From contig BQKZ01000066.1 of NCBI GenBank assembly GCA_036244855.1, positions 194,486-258,485 of the forward strand: a DNA stretch of 64,000 bases, given 5' to 3'. Position numbers and translations under genes: made by a program. This DNA comes from Temnopleurus reevesii (taxonomy: Eukaryota > Echinodermata > Echinoidea > Temnopleuroida > Temnopleuridae). Below the pieces are notes generated by a model. It saw nothing but the letters and a program-made list of their open reading frames with translations. It had not been told where the DNA came from and did not search any database. Of the stretch, positions 43,801 through 58,800 are shown one piece after another (the first letter of the stretch is position 1; each line of letters starts with the position of its first letter).

Positions 43801-46800
43801 TCTGCAGTTCTCCAGCAAATTTAAGAAGAACAAAGAAGAAGAAGCTAATTAACCACTGACATTTTTTATAGGCTCTGTAGGAGTAGATTGATTCCAGAGG
43901 GCAGCAGGTCATATTATAGCTCTCATTGCTATCATAAATTTAATTTCACATGAAGTTTTCATACATTCTAAAAACAAGCTTGGGATTAGTTCATGAATGA
44001 TGAATGGTAAAATTAGTTTCCCATTTTGTAGGTAACTAACAAAATGATGTCATCTGACCAATTTAATGAACCAATCACAAAGCTGACTATTTGGTTCCTG
44101 TCTGATAAAGTAAATAATAGTAGAACAAGGCTTTGCATGTTGTTTCACCAGAATATGTTTTAGGTGTTTGATCTGTCCAACATTAGGACTAACAGAAATA
44201 GTTAGTTTTCATTGCCAAACTGTTTTTGTGTTTCTGACCCACTCCAGCAAACCCATTGCTTCGTGGCAAACAAAGAAGATGACCGTTTGGGAGTGGGTGA
44301 ATTATCTTCAGAGTTACACTTTATTTTGATATTTCTATTTGACTTTTCACAAAGTTATTAACAAATTTTCAGTGACCAGAAAATAATTCTGTGATATTGA
44401 AGTTTGAATTTCATTTTTGTGGAATCTTTCACAAAATTATGCACTACTTCACGTTAAGGAATCAGAATAGAGTCACGAAAGAATTACAATTCTGTAGAAT
44501 ATATTTTCAATTCACAGATTAATTTTATAATTTTATATGCACACCCATCTTCAAGTAAAACATTATCAATTCCATATTGAATGTGGACAAATATGAAAGT
44601 TTGCATTCTTTTCTTTCATCACGTCTCTTCAGTCATTGGGGCATTGGAGAGCCCAGTGATGTTTCAGGGGCGGCTGATTGTGTAGCTCTAAAAGATGATG
44701 GGTATTGGAATACCTTTACCTGTGATATAGGTTCTTATTACATCTGTGAGAGACCAAATGGTATGTTCTTGGATACTGTGACTAAAAATGGCGGCTAATT
44801 TTGTACTCTCAGTGTATCTATGTTCTGGTATATCGTCTGTGTGCATGTGGACCCAGCCTGTTGTAACCTGTATGATGATCATTTGTGGTTGTTGCAATTA
44901 AAAAGATTATGTACAAAATTACTTGCAGCAAATGATATGATAATCAATAGTGTATAAGTGTCTTGTAATCGTGTGACACGTAACTTCACTGTATCTATGT
45001 TCTGGTATATTGCCTTGTTGCATGTGGACCCAACCTGTTGTAACCCATATGTTGATTATTTGTGTTTGGCGCACTTAGCAATTATATACACTTAAAGGAA
45101 AAGTATACGATTTTTACCAATTATATATAAATGTCTTGTCATCGCAGTACTACGTGTACCCACGTTATCTATGTTCTGGTATACATATAGTATGTGTGCT
45201 TGTGGACCCAGCCTGTTGTAACCTGTATGTTGATCACTTGTGGTTATTGCAATTAAAAAGATTATGTACGAAATTACTTGCAGGAAATGATATGATAATC
45301 GATAGTGTATAACTGTCTTGTAATCAAGTGACACGAAGCTTCACTGTTACTATGTTCTGGTATATTGCCTTGTTGCATGTGGACCCAACCTGTTGTAACT
45401 TATATATTTGTCATTTGTGTTTGGTTCAGTTAGAAAATGTATACATTTACAGGGAATTAGTGTGATCCTAACAAATTATTTATAAATGTCTTGTGATCGT
45501 ACGATATATACCCTCAATGCATATCTATGTTCTGATATATAGTCTTTGTGCTTGTGGACCTAGCCTGTTGTAACATATATGTGTTTATCATTTGTGGTTG
45601 TTGCAATTAAAATGTGATGTCAAAAAAAGAGCTTGAGCTTTCGATCCTAGCAGAATCTTAATCATAACCAATTAGAATGTATTAAAATTACCTACTTATA
45701 TATTATAACCAGACTTTTTATGATTTTAACCAATTATGTAATGTCTTGTAAACTTGTATAGTGCTAGCATATTCTGAAAATGTGAGTACATGTGTATGCA
45801 CCTAGCCTGTTATAGTCTATGCTCATCGTAAGTGTGAAAGTAGTATATATCCTATCTAGAAAATGCATACAAAATGTATAAAAATGAATTGATAGGAATT
45901 GATCACACCCATGATTATGAGTATACAATATGGTTTTCCAATTATTCAAATGTCCTGCAATGTTCTTATAAGCAGCGGAATATAATATACATGTACTACC
46001 ACTCGCAGTTATGTATTACCATACAGTCTAAATGCAGGAGTATACATATAGGTCCCAGTCAGCTTTATTATTTATTAATTGGAATTGAAAGAAGTGTATT
46101 TTTTGGTTCGGGTATGTAATCGAAATAACTTTATTACAGGAATTCATTATGAACAGGCATATGAGTATAGCATGATTTAAAATGCCTTAATTGTAAACAT
46201 TCTTTTGAAAAGCAGCTTAATTTGTTCTACCCGTGTATCCGCCCAGCCTGTTATAGTCAACATATATAGTTTATTATTATATAGTACAGGTAGTAAACTC
46301 CTTGTCTGAAATGAGTGCAGAAATTTATTATACCCATAGTATAATTGTGTATATATATATACAATCTCTATCAATTATGTAAATACCTGTAATCATTCCT
46401 CAACATGTTGATTCTTAATTAGCAAACATGCTAGAATCATTAAAGATATTTTCTTCACCAAGATGTTCGACTGACTAATAATTGGAAACTGCCAGATGAT
46501 CAGGATTTTAGGCATTCTCCCTCAAAGAAACATGTATTCAACTTAATTTGCTTGACTTCTTCTTGCTGAAGCATAGTAAATTCTTACTTACTCTGCATTA
46601 CTGCAGCAAAGTATGGTATGCATAAAGTGAACTATTCATTGTATTCTTAATCATCACAATTATTTAGCTGTAAAGTTAAAGTCAGAATTATTTTTTAATT
46701 GTTATCACACTAATCGCTCAGATCTATTAATAACTATGATCCAGAGATCCTGGCAATCCAATTCTCCTCAGCTTTAAAGTGATTTACAGATTATCAAAGA

Positions 46801-49800
46801 ATTCTGATTTGCATTGTAAAAGTCTCTCTCCTAATTGAAAGTATCATAACTTTTTAAGACCTTAATGTGACTTGAAAAGTTACATTTCTTCTTTTGTGTG
46901 TGTTTACTCACATGAAGTATGGGATTATGCTGATAAATTTGATAGCTGTAAATTTTATTACTGGACACTCCCCCATTGTAAAGCTATGTTACTTTGGAAT
47001 TTAATCCTTTAAATTTTATCGACGTAAGCAGTCAACATTCTTTTCATATTACATACGGTTCATGTTTTGATTAGGGGGAAAGGACTTTTTGGTTTTGTTT
47101 AAATATTCATCATTTAAAATCAATACGTTCATATCTACCTGTGATAGTGGTTTAACAATTACATCATGCTTGGAATTGGAAAGTATATTGGATATAAATC
47201 TTTGGATGGACTAGCAAAGGAAAATATTTTCCCTTGGGCTTTTCCCCTCTGGAAGATAGTATTGCGAGCCCATCCTTAGATATGTAACTCCAATAAAGTT
47301 TCTCACTGTTTGGGATATTTGAATATTGTCCCAAATCTGAATTCAATGGGAAAACATTGTTCACCATACTTTGCACCTGAAAATGCTATTTAAACATTTT
47401 GCTTAGATAGGCACAATCATTCTCATGACATATCCTTAATACTTTTACCAATTACAAATCACATTGTGAGGATATAATTATACTCCTTATTTGTGCATAT
47501 TCATGTTTTACATATCGTGCAAGAAATTTTTCACATGATGTATTGAGAATACCAATGCATTTCTTTGCATACTGTCTTTCCCCATTTCGACCCTCATCGT
47601 TGAATCATATTACGATTAATATTAATCCATGCTTTTACAAAGTTTCCCAATAGACCAGTTCACTAAGTGATGCAAACTTTATGCATACCTCTAACACAAA
47701 GACCGTTCTTGACAACCCAAAAGTTTGTCTGCGACATGTGCAATATATCAATAACTAATGCATGCAAACTAGATTCAATTAGTTCAATTGTCAGAACAGG
47801 TTTAAGAAATACCACATAACTGTATAATGTTTGTTTGCAAGAATCGTACATAAATTTGAATCCATTAGTGAACTGGTCTATTTCAACCCTCATTGTAGAC
47901 TCATATAAAATACCTATCAAATCATGCATTTACATTAGTTTTATCTCTTTCATGTCATCGTAGAAATTGGTATGGTTCATCACCTAACAATGCTGGTTCA
48001 GGCGAAGACTGCGTGGTTCTGAGAAGGGCTGATGGCCTGTGGAACGATCGGGCTTGCACCATTAAGTTTAGACACTTATGCCAAAGGAGCAATGGTATGT
48101 TTTACACAAGAGATTCGCACTGAATGCGACGTAGTCCTGTCTCGCACTTGCCGACTCGCACTTGCGCAGTCGTGCCTTATTTTATTTCTTATTTCTTATT
48201 AATTAGAAACATTTGTCTTTTTGCATGTCATCGTAGAAAATGGAATTCAGGGGAGCCTAACAATGCCGGTTCGGGCGAAGACTGCGTGACCCTTTTGAGC
48301 AACACTCTCTGGAATGATGTCTATTGTACCAGATATTTTTATTTCTTGTGTGAAAGGGATAATGGTATGTTTTTTGTTTCGCTTGATCGCTATGATCAGG
48401 GGAAAAGAAAGGGATTTGATTTTGATTTTGTAATTTTATTTGTCAGATAAAACATCCAAGATACCATGACAATGATATCCCATGAAAGCGAGGTTGAATA
48501 ATAAATTTTGATTGTGGGCGTATACAGAAAGACATGACCGCAGAAGCTCTAGCATCAATGCTAAGATAGATTTAAGATTTGTTCATATGGCCATTTCCAC
48601 TTAAATTTGACTAATCACAGTATAATTATATGTAAAAATATGAAATATATGTAAAAATATGAAATACAACCTTAACAGTATTTTTCAGATGTACATCAGA
48701 TTTATATACCTTTTAAGCCTTTTGTCTTTATGTGCCTGTTGTTCCAGAGCAACGTATTATTATGAAGCATTCTTCATTTGATACTAGAGTATAGCCACCA
48801 TCTATAACCATTCGAACCAATATGAATATATATATATTTTTAATTTTCAATCTTGAATCGGAAAGTGAATGCAGAGAACTTATTACATAGAAATGTATAT
48901 AATTTGCTTTTCATGTGGGAATATATATCATAGTCCAATATCGATATAATCCAAAATAACTATAGTTTTCCACTTTAGTTTACTATATTAATGCACTATT
49001 TGAAATTCTATGAAAGAATCTTTATGTTTTGTGTTTTGCTACATGCTTACAAACTTTTATTATCACAAGAACATGATGTAATTTGCTATATATGTGTATG
49101 ATATAATTTGCTAATAATGACAGTGCATGTTGATAAAGTCTAATAGGCCAATACTTTATAGCGCATAGTGAAATATCTTATATGTATGCAAATTTATCTG
49201 CTTTGTTAAATCCGGCTTTATTAACATTTTGTTTATACACATTGTATCACATAGTGCTTGTTCGGGAACATTATATTGACCCTAGATACAAATATGATAT
49301 ATAGACATTCATTATTGATAGATATTGCTGACTCGATCAAATGTGTTCATATAATCTTATAGGCAGTCATTGTCCATATATCACATACAAGTTCTATATA
49401 CAACCCTTGAAGGTTTTTTTTTGTATAACCGCAAAATCATTATTTTTAAAAACTTGAATGCCTTGAATGTTTTGCCAAATGAAATAGATTATTCATTATA
49501 GACTACAGTATGTAAACAGTTGAATCAGTAAGTAGACAAAGCATTTTTCACTTGGAAAGTCATCACAAATTTAGAATTAAAGCAAACTTAAGAATTCAAA
49601 TTGTTCAATATTCTGAGATATATATTGAATAATCAGAAACTTTGACCTTTCTAGTGTTTCCAAAGCATACATCCTTATTGTATCATGATTTAATTCATTT
49701 TCAATTGTTCCTATCCTTTTAAATATAATTCTATTTAAGGAGTATGATTATCAATAAGTAACTATACGCTAAAGCAATATTTAGTCTAATACATTGCAAA

Positions 49801-52800
49801 TGACATATTTTCGTCCCACGGGTTGATGATTTGATCCAATCAGATGCTCTGAGCAAATTAGTGAAAGAAAAACTGTTGAGAGAGAATGGAACTCTTTCAT
49901 GCAAGAAAAGTACCCAACATAGACCGGTGGCCACTCTTGATAGGTTTGAATGGGTCCAGTTCAGGACCCTGTGACTGGATATCATCTGTCACTGCATATC
50001 TTCCATTGCTCGGAAAAACTAGATGGATTTCACAGAAAACTCAACTTAAAGAATCTGCAATACACCACAAATATTGCCTGGATTGTGTTTCATAAAGCTG
50101 TTCACAGATGTACCCATGTCTCTGCTCAAGACTGGTGACCCTTTCTCAGGTGCTGACTAAGCGACTTAAGGGTCATTGAGTGCAGCAAAGGGCACCAGTC
50201 TTGTGTACCTCTAGCTTTATGAGACTTAAAGTGTAGGGTGTAGCAGAATATTGGGGTTGAATGTTCTATATTCAGGGCAATGGCAGACACTCTTAGTTGA
50301 AGGGACAATAGACTCAAACAAAGTAAACCACTTCCGTTCAAGCCTTCACAATATCTCTATGAATACAAAAGAAAATAGTTTGCCTGCCAATTTAGCAAAC
50401 AGATGTGTCACCTGTTTGACATTTCTCTGAAGAATGAGAGGGGAGGATGTTTCTTTTGTGTACACCCAAGTATGGTAAATGCTTGAATGGAAGCTGTTTA
50501 CTTTGTCCAATTCCTTTGTCCATACTCCTCACAGTGAATACAAGCCTTTACGGTTGTTCATATCAGAGAGCATGATAGGACATTAATGTAGTAAGAAAGT
50601 AATTTCGGGCAGTGTAAACAACATGCGCAAGATCAATTGTACTAGAAAGATATCCCAGCATGCTTAGCGTTTGAAATAATAGTAAAGACACGTATCATAC
50701 ATGGGCAGATGATATCAGATCACAGAGTTCTGAACTGTTCTATGTATTATTGTACGCCAAATTCATCATTTCGATTATTGTGCTGTTACTCGTACCCTTG
50801 GGCTAATTGCACGATATAGTCTTCGCTATATCCTTCTTGCAAAGACGTCTTAACTTCTTGTACCATCCTCTTAGCATAGACATATTAACGTTTGCGTCTA
50901 TGCTAGGAGGTTGGCACATGAGGTGAAGACATCTTAGCAGAAAGAGGATAGCTAAGGCCCCAGAAATCTCACCCTCATTGCTAACTACCCTATACTTTGT
51001 AGACATTCCCCTCCTGTGTGATGAGAGAGACGGATGGTACGGGGGCGAGGGCTTAGATAGCTGCTACAAGTACTACAGCTCCTCCAAGACATGGCAGAGT
51101 GCTGATACGTACTGTCGCAATGTCGGGGGAACTCTGGCAGCCATCAGTTCCGAGGACGAACAGTATGCAGCTGCCAACGTGATCCCGAACCCAGCGCAGA
51201 CTGTTTGGATTGGATTGAGTGATACTGTGAGTATGCAGTAACCTTCGTTTATGGGACTGGTAAACATGTGGGGTTTGCAGCTGATCCTTGACAACCTTTT
51301 TGATGAATATTCATGTTATCAGAATGTACTGTTAGCATATTTTTTATCTCATGTTTCTTAAATTAGCGACCTTGTGGTCGAAGGGGCCCTCCTCACAAGC
51401 TCAGCTTTTATCTGGCTCCTAAAACCACTCATTGTTTGATATAAATTGAATTATACTGCGTTTCTTTATGACTTATATTATTGTATGTCAAAATTGTATG
51501 TATTGTATGTCAACATTATGTCATATAGTGATGGTTTTGAATAAATGAACTTGAACTTGAACTTGAACTAAACCATAATGCAAATTAGGGAGGACTTCAG
51601 TCTCTCGCAACCTCTTGGTAACATCTCTATGAATATTCCATTCCTGAAAAATCTGTTGCAAAATTATGTTGCCGCAACCTCCAAATCTGGTTACCTTGCT
51701 GCCACCTCTTGCATAAACTGAGATCTAAGAGCTTATCTGCGTAGAAACTGTGGCAATATGTTGTACCACTGCAAGATTGTGACATGCAGCAACCTTCGTA
51801 AACCTGACTTGTGCAGACTAAAAGTTTACTGTGGATCCAAAGTTGATCTTCAGCGGAATACATCTCCTCAATATCCCACGGGGTTGGCAGGTCTGCTTGT
51901 CCTGCTTAACTCTTCTCTCACAATACATTTCTCATTAAAAGTTTCATCTTCCAGCTGTTCATTTTTTTCTTTCAAAAGGTTACGGGAGCTGCTGGAAACT
52001 ACAAGTGGTCAACAGGCGAGTCTGTATCCTACATCAAGTGGGCTCCAAATCAGCCAGATAGTAGGTCAGTAATCAAAAGCCAAATTCTTCTAGATTATGT
52101 TCCAAGGCGCTTGCGTGCCTTTGTAATTACGCGATTCTCACCATTGGCCAAAAAGGAAAATCAAGAATCCAAGATGGTGCTATTCAGTTTTCACCATAAA
52201 AAAGTCATCTGAGTCGGGATACCAACTTCCACTTTATTGGACATTCATGCATGTGCATTCCTCGTAGATAGGTTTTAGATTTGTTTAAATTATGTTTGTT
52301 TTGCACCTTATTTTCAATATTTTTTAATTTAATCATCAATCTTAAATTGTATTCTTTGTCTTTTGAGCTTTGATAAGGGGTCGCAAACTCAATGTCAGTA
52401 ATTATTCAGAATGTAAAAAAATCCAAAATGTACCCATGCACCCATCGACCTGAAAATCTTACATTAGTCAAACAAATTCAATAGAAAATATTTCATACAA
52501 TTTGGCAGATGTTTCATCTCTGCACTAAAAGCATTCATTCTATGTAAATACCAGTCATGAATAGACAATTCATAGGGCAATTAAATGGTTTCCATGGAGC
52601 CAGGTGCCAGGTGCAATATGGTATGATCATGCTATGCAACCATAGAAATATAAATCCTTGTATCACCATAAGAAGCAAAAGAGGAAATGAAAAGTAGAAA
52701 ATCAATTTTATGTAGGCTTGTCTACAAATATTCGCAGGATATAGCTCTACCACGAATAGAGCATGGAATGCATGATTAAATTCTCATTGTTTGAATAGAT

Positions 52801-55800
52801 GGTTGGAAAAGTTGGGGAATTTGTGTCTCACTCACTGTTACCCTGTTCAAATCTACTTTCAAAGTGGCTTCACTAATACTAGATTTGAAAGCCAGTTCGG
52901 AAGGCCAGTTGTGTTCCATTTCAGATTACAGACCCATGAACTGGATTCCAAAAGCTTCCAGAGCGATCCTCCCGCTTGTATATTAATGTGTTTTCATTTC
53001 ATTGTTCCCGTATTGCGTATTGTCTCTGCATACCAGTCACAGAATAGCAGAAACAACCAGATGCGTGACATACTCATGATCAAATTTACAACATAAGGTC
53101 ACTTTATGAGGCTCAAGATTTAACCTATCAGCTTCATTGGCCGTTCCTGGGCACGAAAATATACTTCAATAAACGAATTTCCAAACTAGTTTGGAAGCCC
53201 AAATTTATTATCACTTGTCCAGTCCAAACCTGCCCTTAACCTAGATTCTGTCAAACTGGTTTCTATTAAACAGGTTTAATACTCTATATCCGAACCTGGT
53301 CTATGAGTGGCAGCGGTGGGATATTTGACACACAGATCATATATCGTTATGGTCTACTAAGATGTAGTCTAAAGATCAATGTACTATGAATGTTTTACCT
53401 TGGAAAGAAAATACTTTGACTCATTATTGTCAAATAAAATGACGTTATTTTCTTGTATCATATTAATACAATATTATCTAATTGTATATTATTTCAAATG
53501 TGCAGCTTTTACACTTCCGGAGGGGACTGTGCAGAGATCCTAAGCACGGATACAAACCAGCAATGGAGTACAGCTGTATGCACTTCGTCAAATTCTTTTG
53601 TGTGTGAAAGACCTACAGGTGATATGTTAATTACTCAATTCATGATCCCAATGGATTAAACACATGGACTACCAGTTCACATATGCAGTGGGTTAACCCT
53701 ATTCGATAAGGATAAAAATGCTTGTTGTCTTCCACCTTCTGACACCTATAAAAGTGGCCTGACCTTTTTTTTTCTGAGGCGTCGTGGCGTGCGCCTGAAA
53801 TCAAGCTGTTCGGGACAGTCATAGACTTACTTGGGTTAGTTCCTGCCTGTGGGTTCGAAGCCTGGTCGCATACCGTCTTTCGGATGGAGACGTTAAGATG
53901 GCGATCCTCTTTCTCTCTTCTTCTTCTTCTGGCGTAAATATTCAGAATTGAATGATACACGCCTCTGAACTACATCCTTTCCTTTTTTTTTTCTTTTTTC
54001 TTTTTTCCTACAAAAAAGGTCCTTTTTAATTTTGATATCATAGATAAGCATGTTAGATATGACCTGCTAAATCATTTTGAGATAATCCATAGCATAATTG
54101 CACTCAGCAATTAGCTTTTAGTTACCCTTATTAAAAAAAAATAAGCTTCAAAATTTTAACATTTTGATCTTTTGATCTTCTGAATCTCCAATGTTTATTA
54201 AAATTAACTTCTAAAAAAATACTTTTTCTCAAAGAACAGTAACCAACATTCACTTGTGTTTAAGAGTTGGATTTTTCATTCTATACTTTGAGAACACTAT
54301 AATATTTAAAGAACACTGTAATATGAGAAACTAAAAATAAAAAATTGGAAAAGTAAAAAAAAAAGTTACACATACCATGCAAAAGAGAAGCAGTATAAAT
54401 CAGCAATAGAGCCTGGTGGTCTGTCAAATGGTCTGACTGTAGTTCACGTAAATCAGCACTAAAGCCATGTGGTCTTAAGATAGTCCGATGTATTTAGCTT
54501 TAACACAATATCTTTCCCATTATACATTCACACAACAGGAACGTGCTATGATGGATGGCGCCTATACGGCGGTTACTGCTACCAGATCAACGCCCATTCC
54601 CCAACAATTTGGAAGACGGCCAAGTTCACTTGTGAAGCGCAGGGTGCCTATCTCCTGACTAGCTTGAGTGCGCAAGAGAACCTGTACGCTGTGAATCTGA
54701 TTCAGGATCTGAAGGATACGGGAGTCGAAGAATCTTGGTTGGGTCTCTCAGGTAAATAAACATGTTAGACACCCAAAAAAAAAGCATTGTTTGCTTTACT
54801 TGAGAGGCGCAGGGTGCCTGACGAGCTTAAGCGAGTCAGAGAACATGTACGATGTGAACCTGATTCAGGATCTGAAGGATACGGGAGTTGAATGAAGAAT
54901 CTTGGTTGGGTATCTCGGGTGAGTTACCCCCATCCCTATCCCCCAAAAGTCATTGTTTGCTTAATTTGTGGGGTGAAGGGTGCCTATCTCCTGACGAGCT
55001 TGAGCGCGCAAGAAAACATGTCCGTTGTGAATCTGATTCAGGATCTGAAGGATACGGGAGTCGAAGAATCGTGGTTGGGATTCTCAGGTGAGTAACCGCG
55101 TTTAATAGACCCCCTTCCCCTTCACCTTCCCCCCAAAAGAAATCATTGTTTGGTTAACTTGCAAGGCGCAGGGTGCATATCTCCTGACGAGCTTGAGCGA
55201 GCAAGAGAACATGTACGCTGTGAACCTGATTCGGGATTTTAAGGATACAGGAGTCAAGGAATCGTGGTTGGGTCTCTCGATCAGGTAAAGTAACCACATT
55301 AGACCCCCCTAAAAAAAAAACCAAAACAAAATCATTGTTTGGTTACCATCAGCCAACCAACCCTCTGAAACTAGCTGTACATGATTTCTTTCCTTTTCAC
55401 CTATATTGAAAGATAAATATTTGAAATAGAACCTCTAAATTTTGTTCAGCTGTTGCGCTTTCACATTTTGATTTACTGGAATTAGTTTTCAAGGCTATTC
55501 AAAGCAGAATAAAAAAAGAGAGTTAACTCTTTCTGTGTTGCATTAATTCTGAAGGTAGGGATTGCATAGCCCAAGCCATCAGCATAGGCACTGCAAGAAA
55601 TAAAAGGCACACTCTGGCTATTGTGTGTAATCCCTGGCCCATATTCCGATAGCGAGGTTTAAGTTAACCCTGGTCTAAACCTGTGGTTTAAGTATGGAAA
55701 GCCAAAAGAGGCTGGAAGTTTTAACAGTCGATGTTTAATTTACCAGCACATATGGTACTCGTATTATATTAAACTGTCTCGGAATGAAAACCTGAATAGT

Positions 55801-58800
55801 TTTCTACATTATTAGAGCATTAGAAAAGAGAGCAGTTAACATAAGAATTATTCATTGTGAATGAAGGTTTGGCACTTTTAGCTACCCATACTTAAACCAC
55901 AGATTTAGACCAGGGTTAACTTAAACCTCGCTATCGGAATACGGGCCTCTGAGTTTATACTCAAAATAGCACTACCTATAGAGGTGTGCCAATGTGCAAA
56001 AATGAAGACAAAACTACGTAATTTTTTATTATTAGATTGATTGTGACTATGATAATTTTCTGTTTTTATTTCCTTCAATCCGTTTGTAACGTACAGATAC
56101 TGAGGTGGATGGCTCATTTGAATGGGTGGAAGGTAGTTCTCTCAGCTACCACAACTGGGACGTAAACGAGCCAGTAAACAGAGCAAATTCTGAGGACTGC
56201 TCCTACGTTTCCACAGGTAGGTCTAGTTTAACCTAATCAGGACAAGAATTATTTTGCAACAATTTCAATCACTATTCCTTAACTAAATTGGCAACACTGA
56301 CATTTTGTATTCACTTTTTAAAACATTCCTTTTCAAATATGTTACCAAATTGAATCTTCATCATCAAAAGTGTGTTTAAATTTCAATGCAGCCAATTTGC
56401 TTGAAAAATAGGGATTTTTTCATGTTTCATGTGTTGCAAATTTTAGAATTTGTGAAATATTACGGGATTACTTTCATTTAAAAATACAAACAGCAGATGG
56501 CTGCACAATAGTGGTATAGAATTTGTTTTATTTCTTGTCATGCATTTGGTATATTTTAAAGCCCTGCATCAAATGTTATCTGAACCAAAACACAAAATTT
56601 TTATCATTCTGAAAGAGTTAAATTCACCCCCCTCCCCACTTACGGAGCCAACCACACACAGAAGCATGTTACAGATTCTTTGAGGTATTGGCGAAGAGCC
56701 AGTTATAAGGGTTTAAACAATTCTAACCAATATTTCCCCAACTTACGATAGAAGAAACACTAATTGTCAAATGAAGTTGAGGTTATATGTTTTGTATTGA
56801 TGTTTTTTTTATAACATTTAGGAAGGAGGCATACAGCATGCAAATGAATTTGATTGTTAATTAATCTTCGATGAGGAGAGAGAAATGGAAAGAATGACCA
56901 TTATTTTGCATTTCCTGGTCATAAATTGTCCTTGAACTGATTCACAAATGAGAAGCAGCAAATTTGATTTCAGGAAATTGAGTTTTCTCTTGCATGCTTG
57001 CTATTCTTTTGACTGGGTTACTACTTGTTTTATGATTCGAGTCATCATTCATTTGCCCTTTGCAGTTTATTTTCAGGCCATATAGGCTTATAATAGAATT
57101 TGTTTGTACAAAATGTTGATTTTGGATGAATTTCGGGCCGTCTCATTAATTCTAACCTGGCATCCCTGCAATCAAAAAAAAAATTCAAAACTATGTACAA
57201 ATACATCGCGTTTATGTATCTTTTTTTTCATCTCTTTCTAGGTGATGGAACGGGGAAATGGAGTACTCAAGACTGCACATTAAAAAGCTCTTACATATGC
57301 AAGGCCAGAGCAGGTGAGGCTCATTCTGTTTCTTTATGAGGCCAGAAAAAGTTGTTTGGTTGTCCTCCACTGACTAACCTGCTGAAATTTGTCTGACCTG
57401 AACTTTCAACCAAAATTTGTATTCCCATTGAAAATCACACGGAATTCATAGGTTGGCATGGAAAATTACCAGAAATGACAGTTTTGGTAGCTGAAATGCT
57501 GACTAATTTATTTGACATGTGGAAGTTGCTGCAGAAGTCCTGTTAATTATCTTCTTGTACACATCATAATACACAAGCATGGCATCAAATTACTTGAAAA
57601 CACTCCATTGTAATTTTCAGAGAATACCAAAATGGGATGAAAGAGCAATCTGCTTGATCATTTGAACAAAAAAACAAACAACAATCCCCTTGTTTCTGTA
57701 TCAAAGTGAACTAGCCACTCCTTCAAATTTGATTGCAGTTTTTATTTATTCTTACATTGAATTGTGTGACAAGTACTTAAACGTCAGAAAATTTTCCTTA
57801 TTTGTTTCAAGTATCCGAAAATTGAATAAATGTATTATTATTTTACAATGACTATACAGTTTCCTTCTAGGCTGCTTCAAGTTTCTGATTATGTAAAAAA
57901 AAAATAATTAAAAAAAACCCACTTTGATTAGTAGTCAATGATAATGAAACAAACAAATGAATTGATTAATTAAATTGTTATGGTGATTATATATTCCTCG
58001 TCTGCTTATAGCAATTCTTTAAAGATACATCTGTATGATTATTAAAGCATAATTATTTATACATCTATTCTTTTCATCAAAAGGTACATTAATTTCAGAT
58101 CTAGATCCAGCAGTCGGTAAGTTTGTTTTATATACATTTGATGTATTTTTAATGTTTTCATATTAGTTAAAAGTTTATTTGAGATAATCTTAAAATTAAG
58201 TTAGCTATTATAATTTTCCATTTATAAAGTGCATGTTTACTGGAAAATTGCAAAAAAGGAGATTTGTCTAAATGCAGAAATATATTAAGGGAAAAGTCAC
58301 AGAAGATTATCATGAACCTGACAAGCATAGCTTTTACAAAGGTCTCCACTTTCTTTCGTTGTATAAGATTTTCAGTTCCACTTATATTGCTCATCTATCA
58401 TTTTATCCCTTATATGTATTTGTAAAAAAAAATGCTGAAATAACAGTCACTTGATTGGAAATTTGGCAATTTATTCATTCAAACATCATCAACATATACA
58501 GTTAACATTCTGTTCATATTACATTTTGTTCCTATATATTACACTATCTTGAGCAAATAACACAAATTGTAAAAAGAAATTTAGCAATGGGTTTATTACG
58601 ATTGATGAAACAAAATATATATGTGAAATAAAATAAAGAGTTTGATTGTAATGTATTATCTTTAATTTGAAGATTTTTACTGAAATGAATAATAAAATTG
58701 AATTGAAATTGAATTGATGAATATGATTTTTATTGTAACTTTTGATAGGCATACGTACATGTGACGATGGCTGGACCCTGAACGGAGAAAGTTGTTATTA

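Noticed and set aside
44812..45700. CRISPR-like array
   Set aside because: Units are about 176 bp, diverged throughout, with no short constant repeat and unique spacers, and the genome is eukaryotic.
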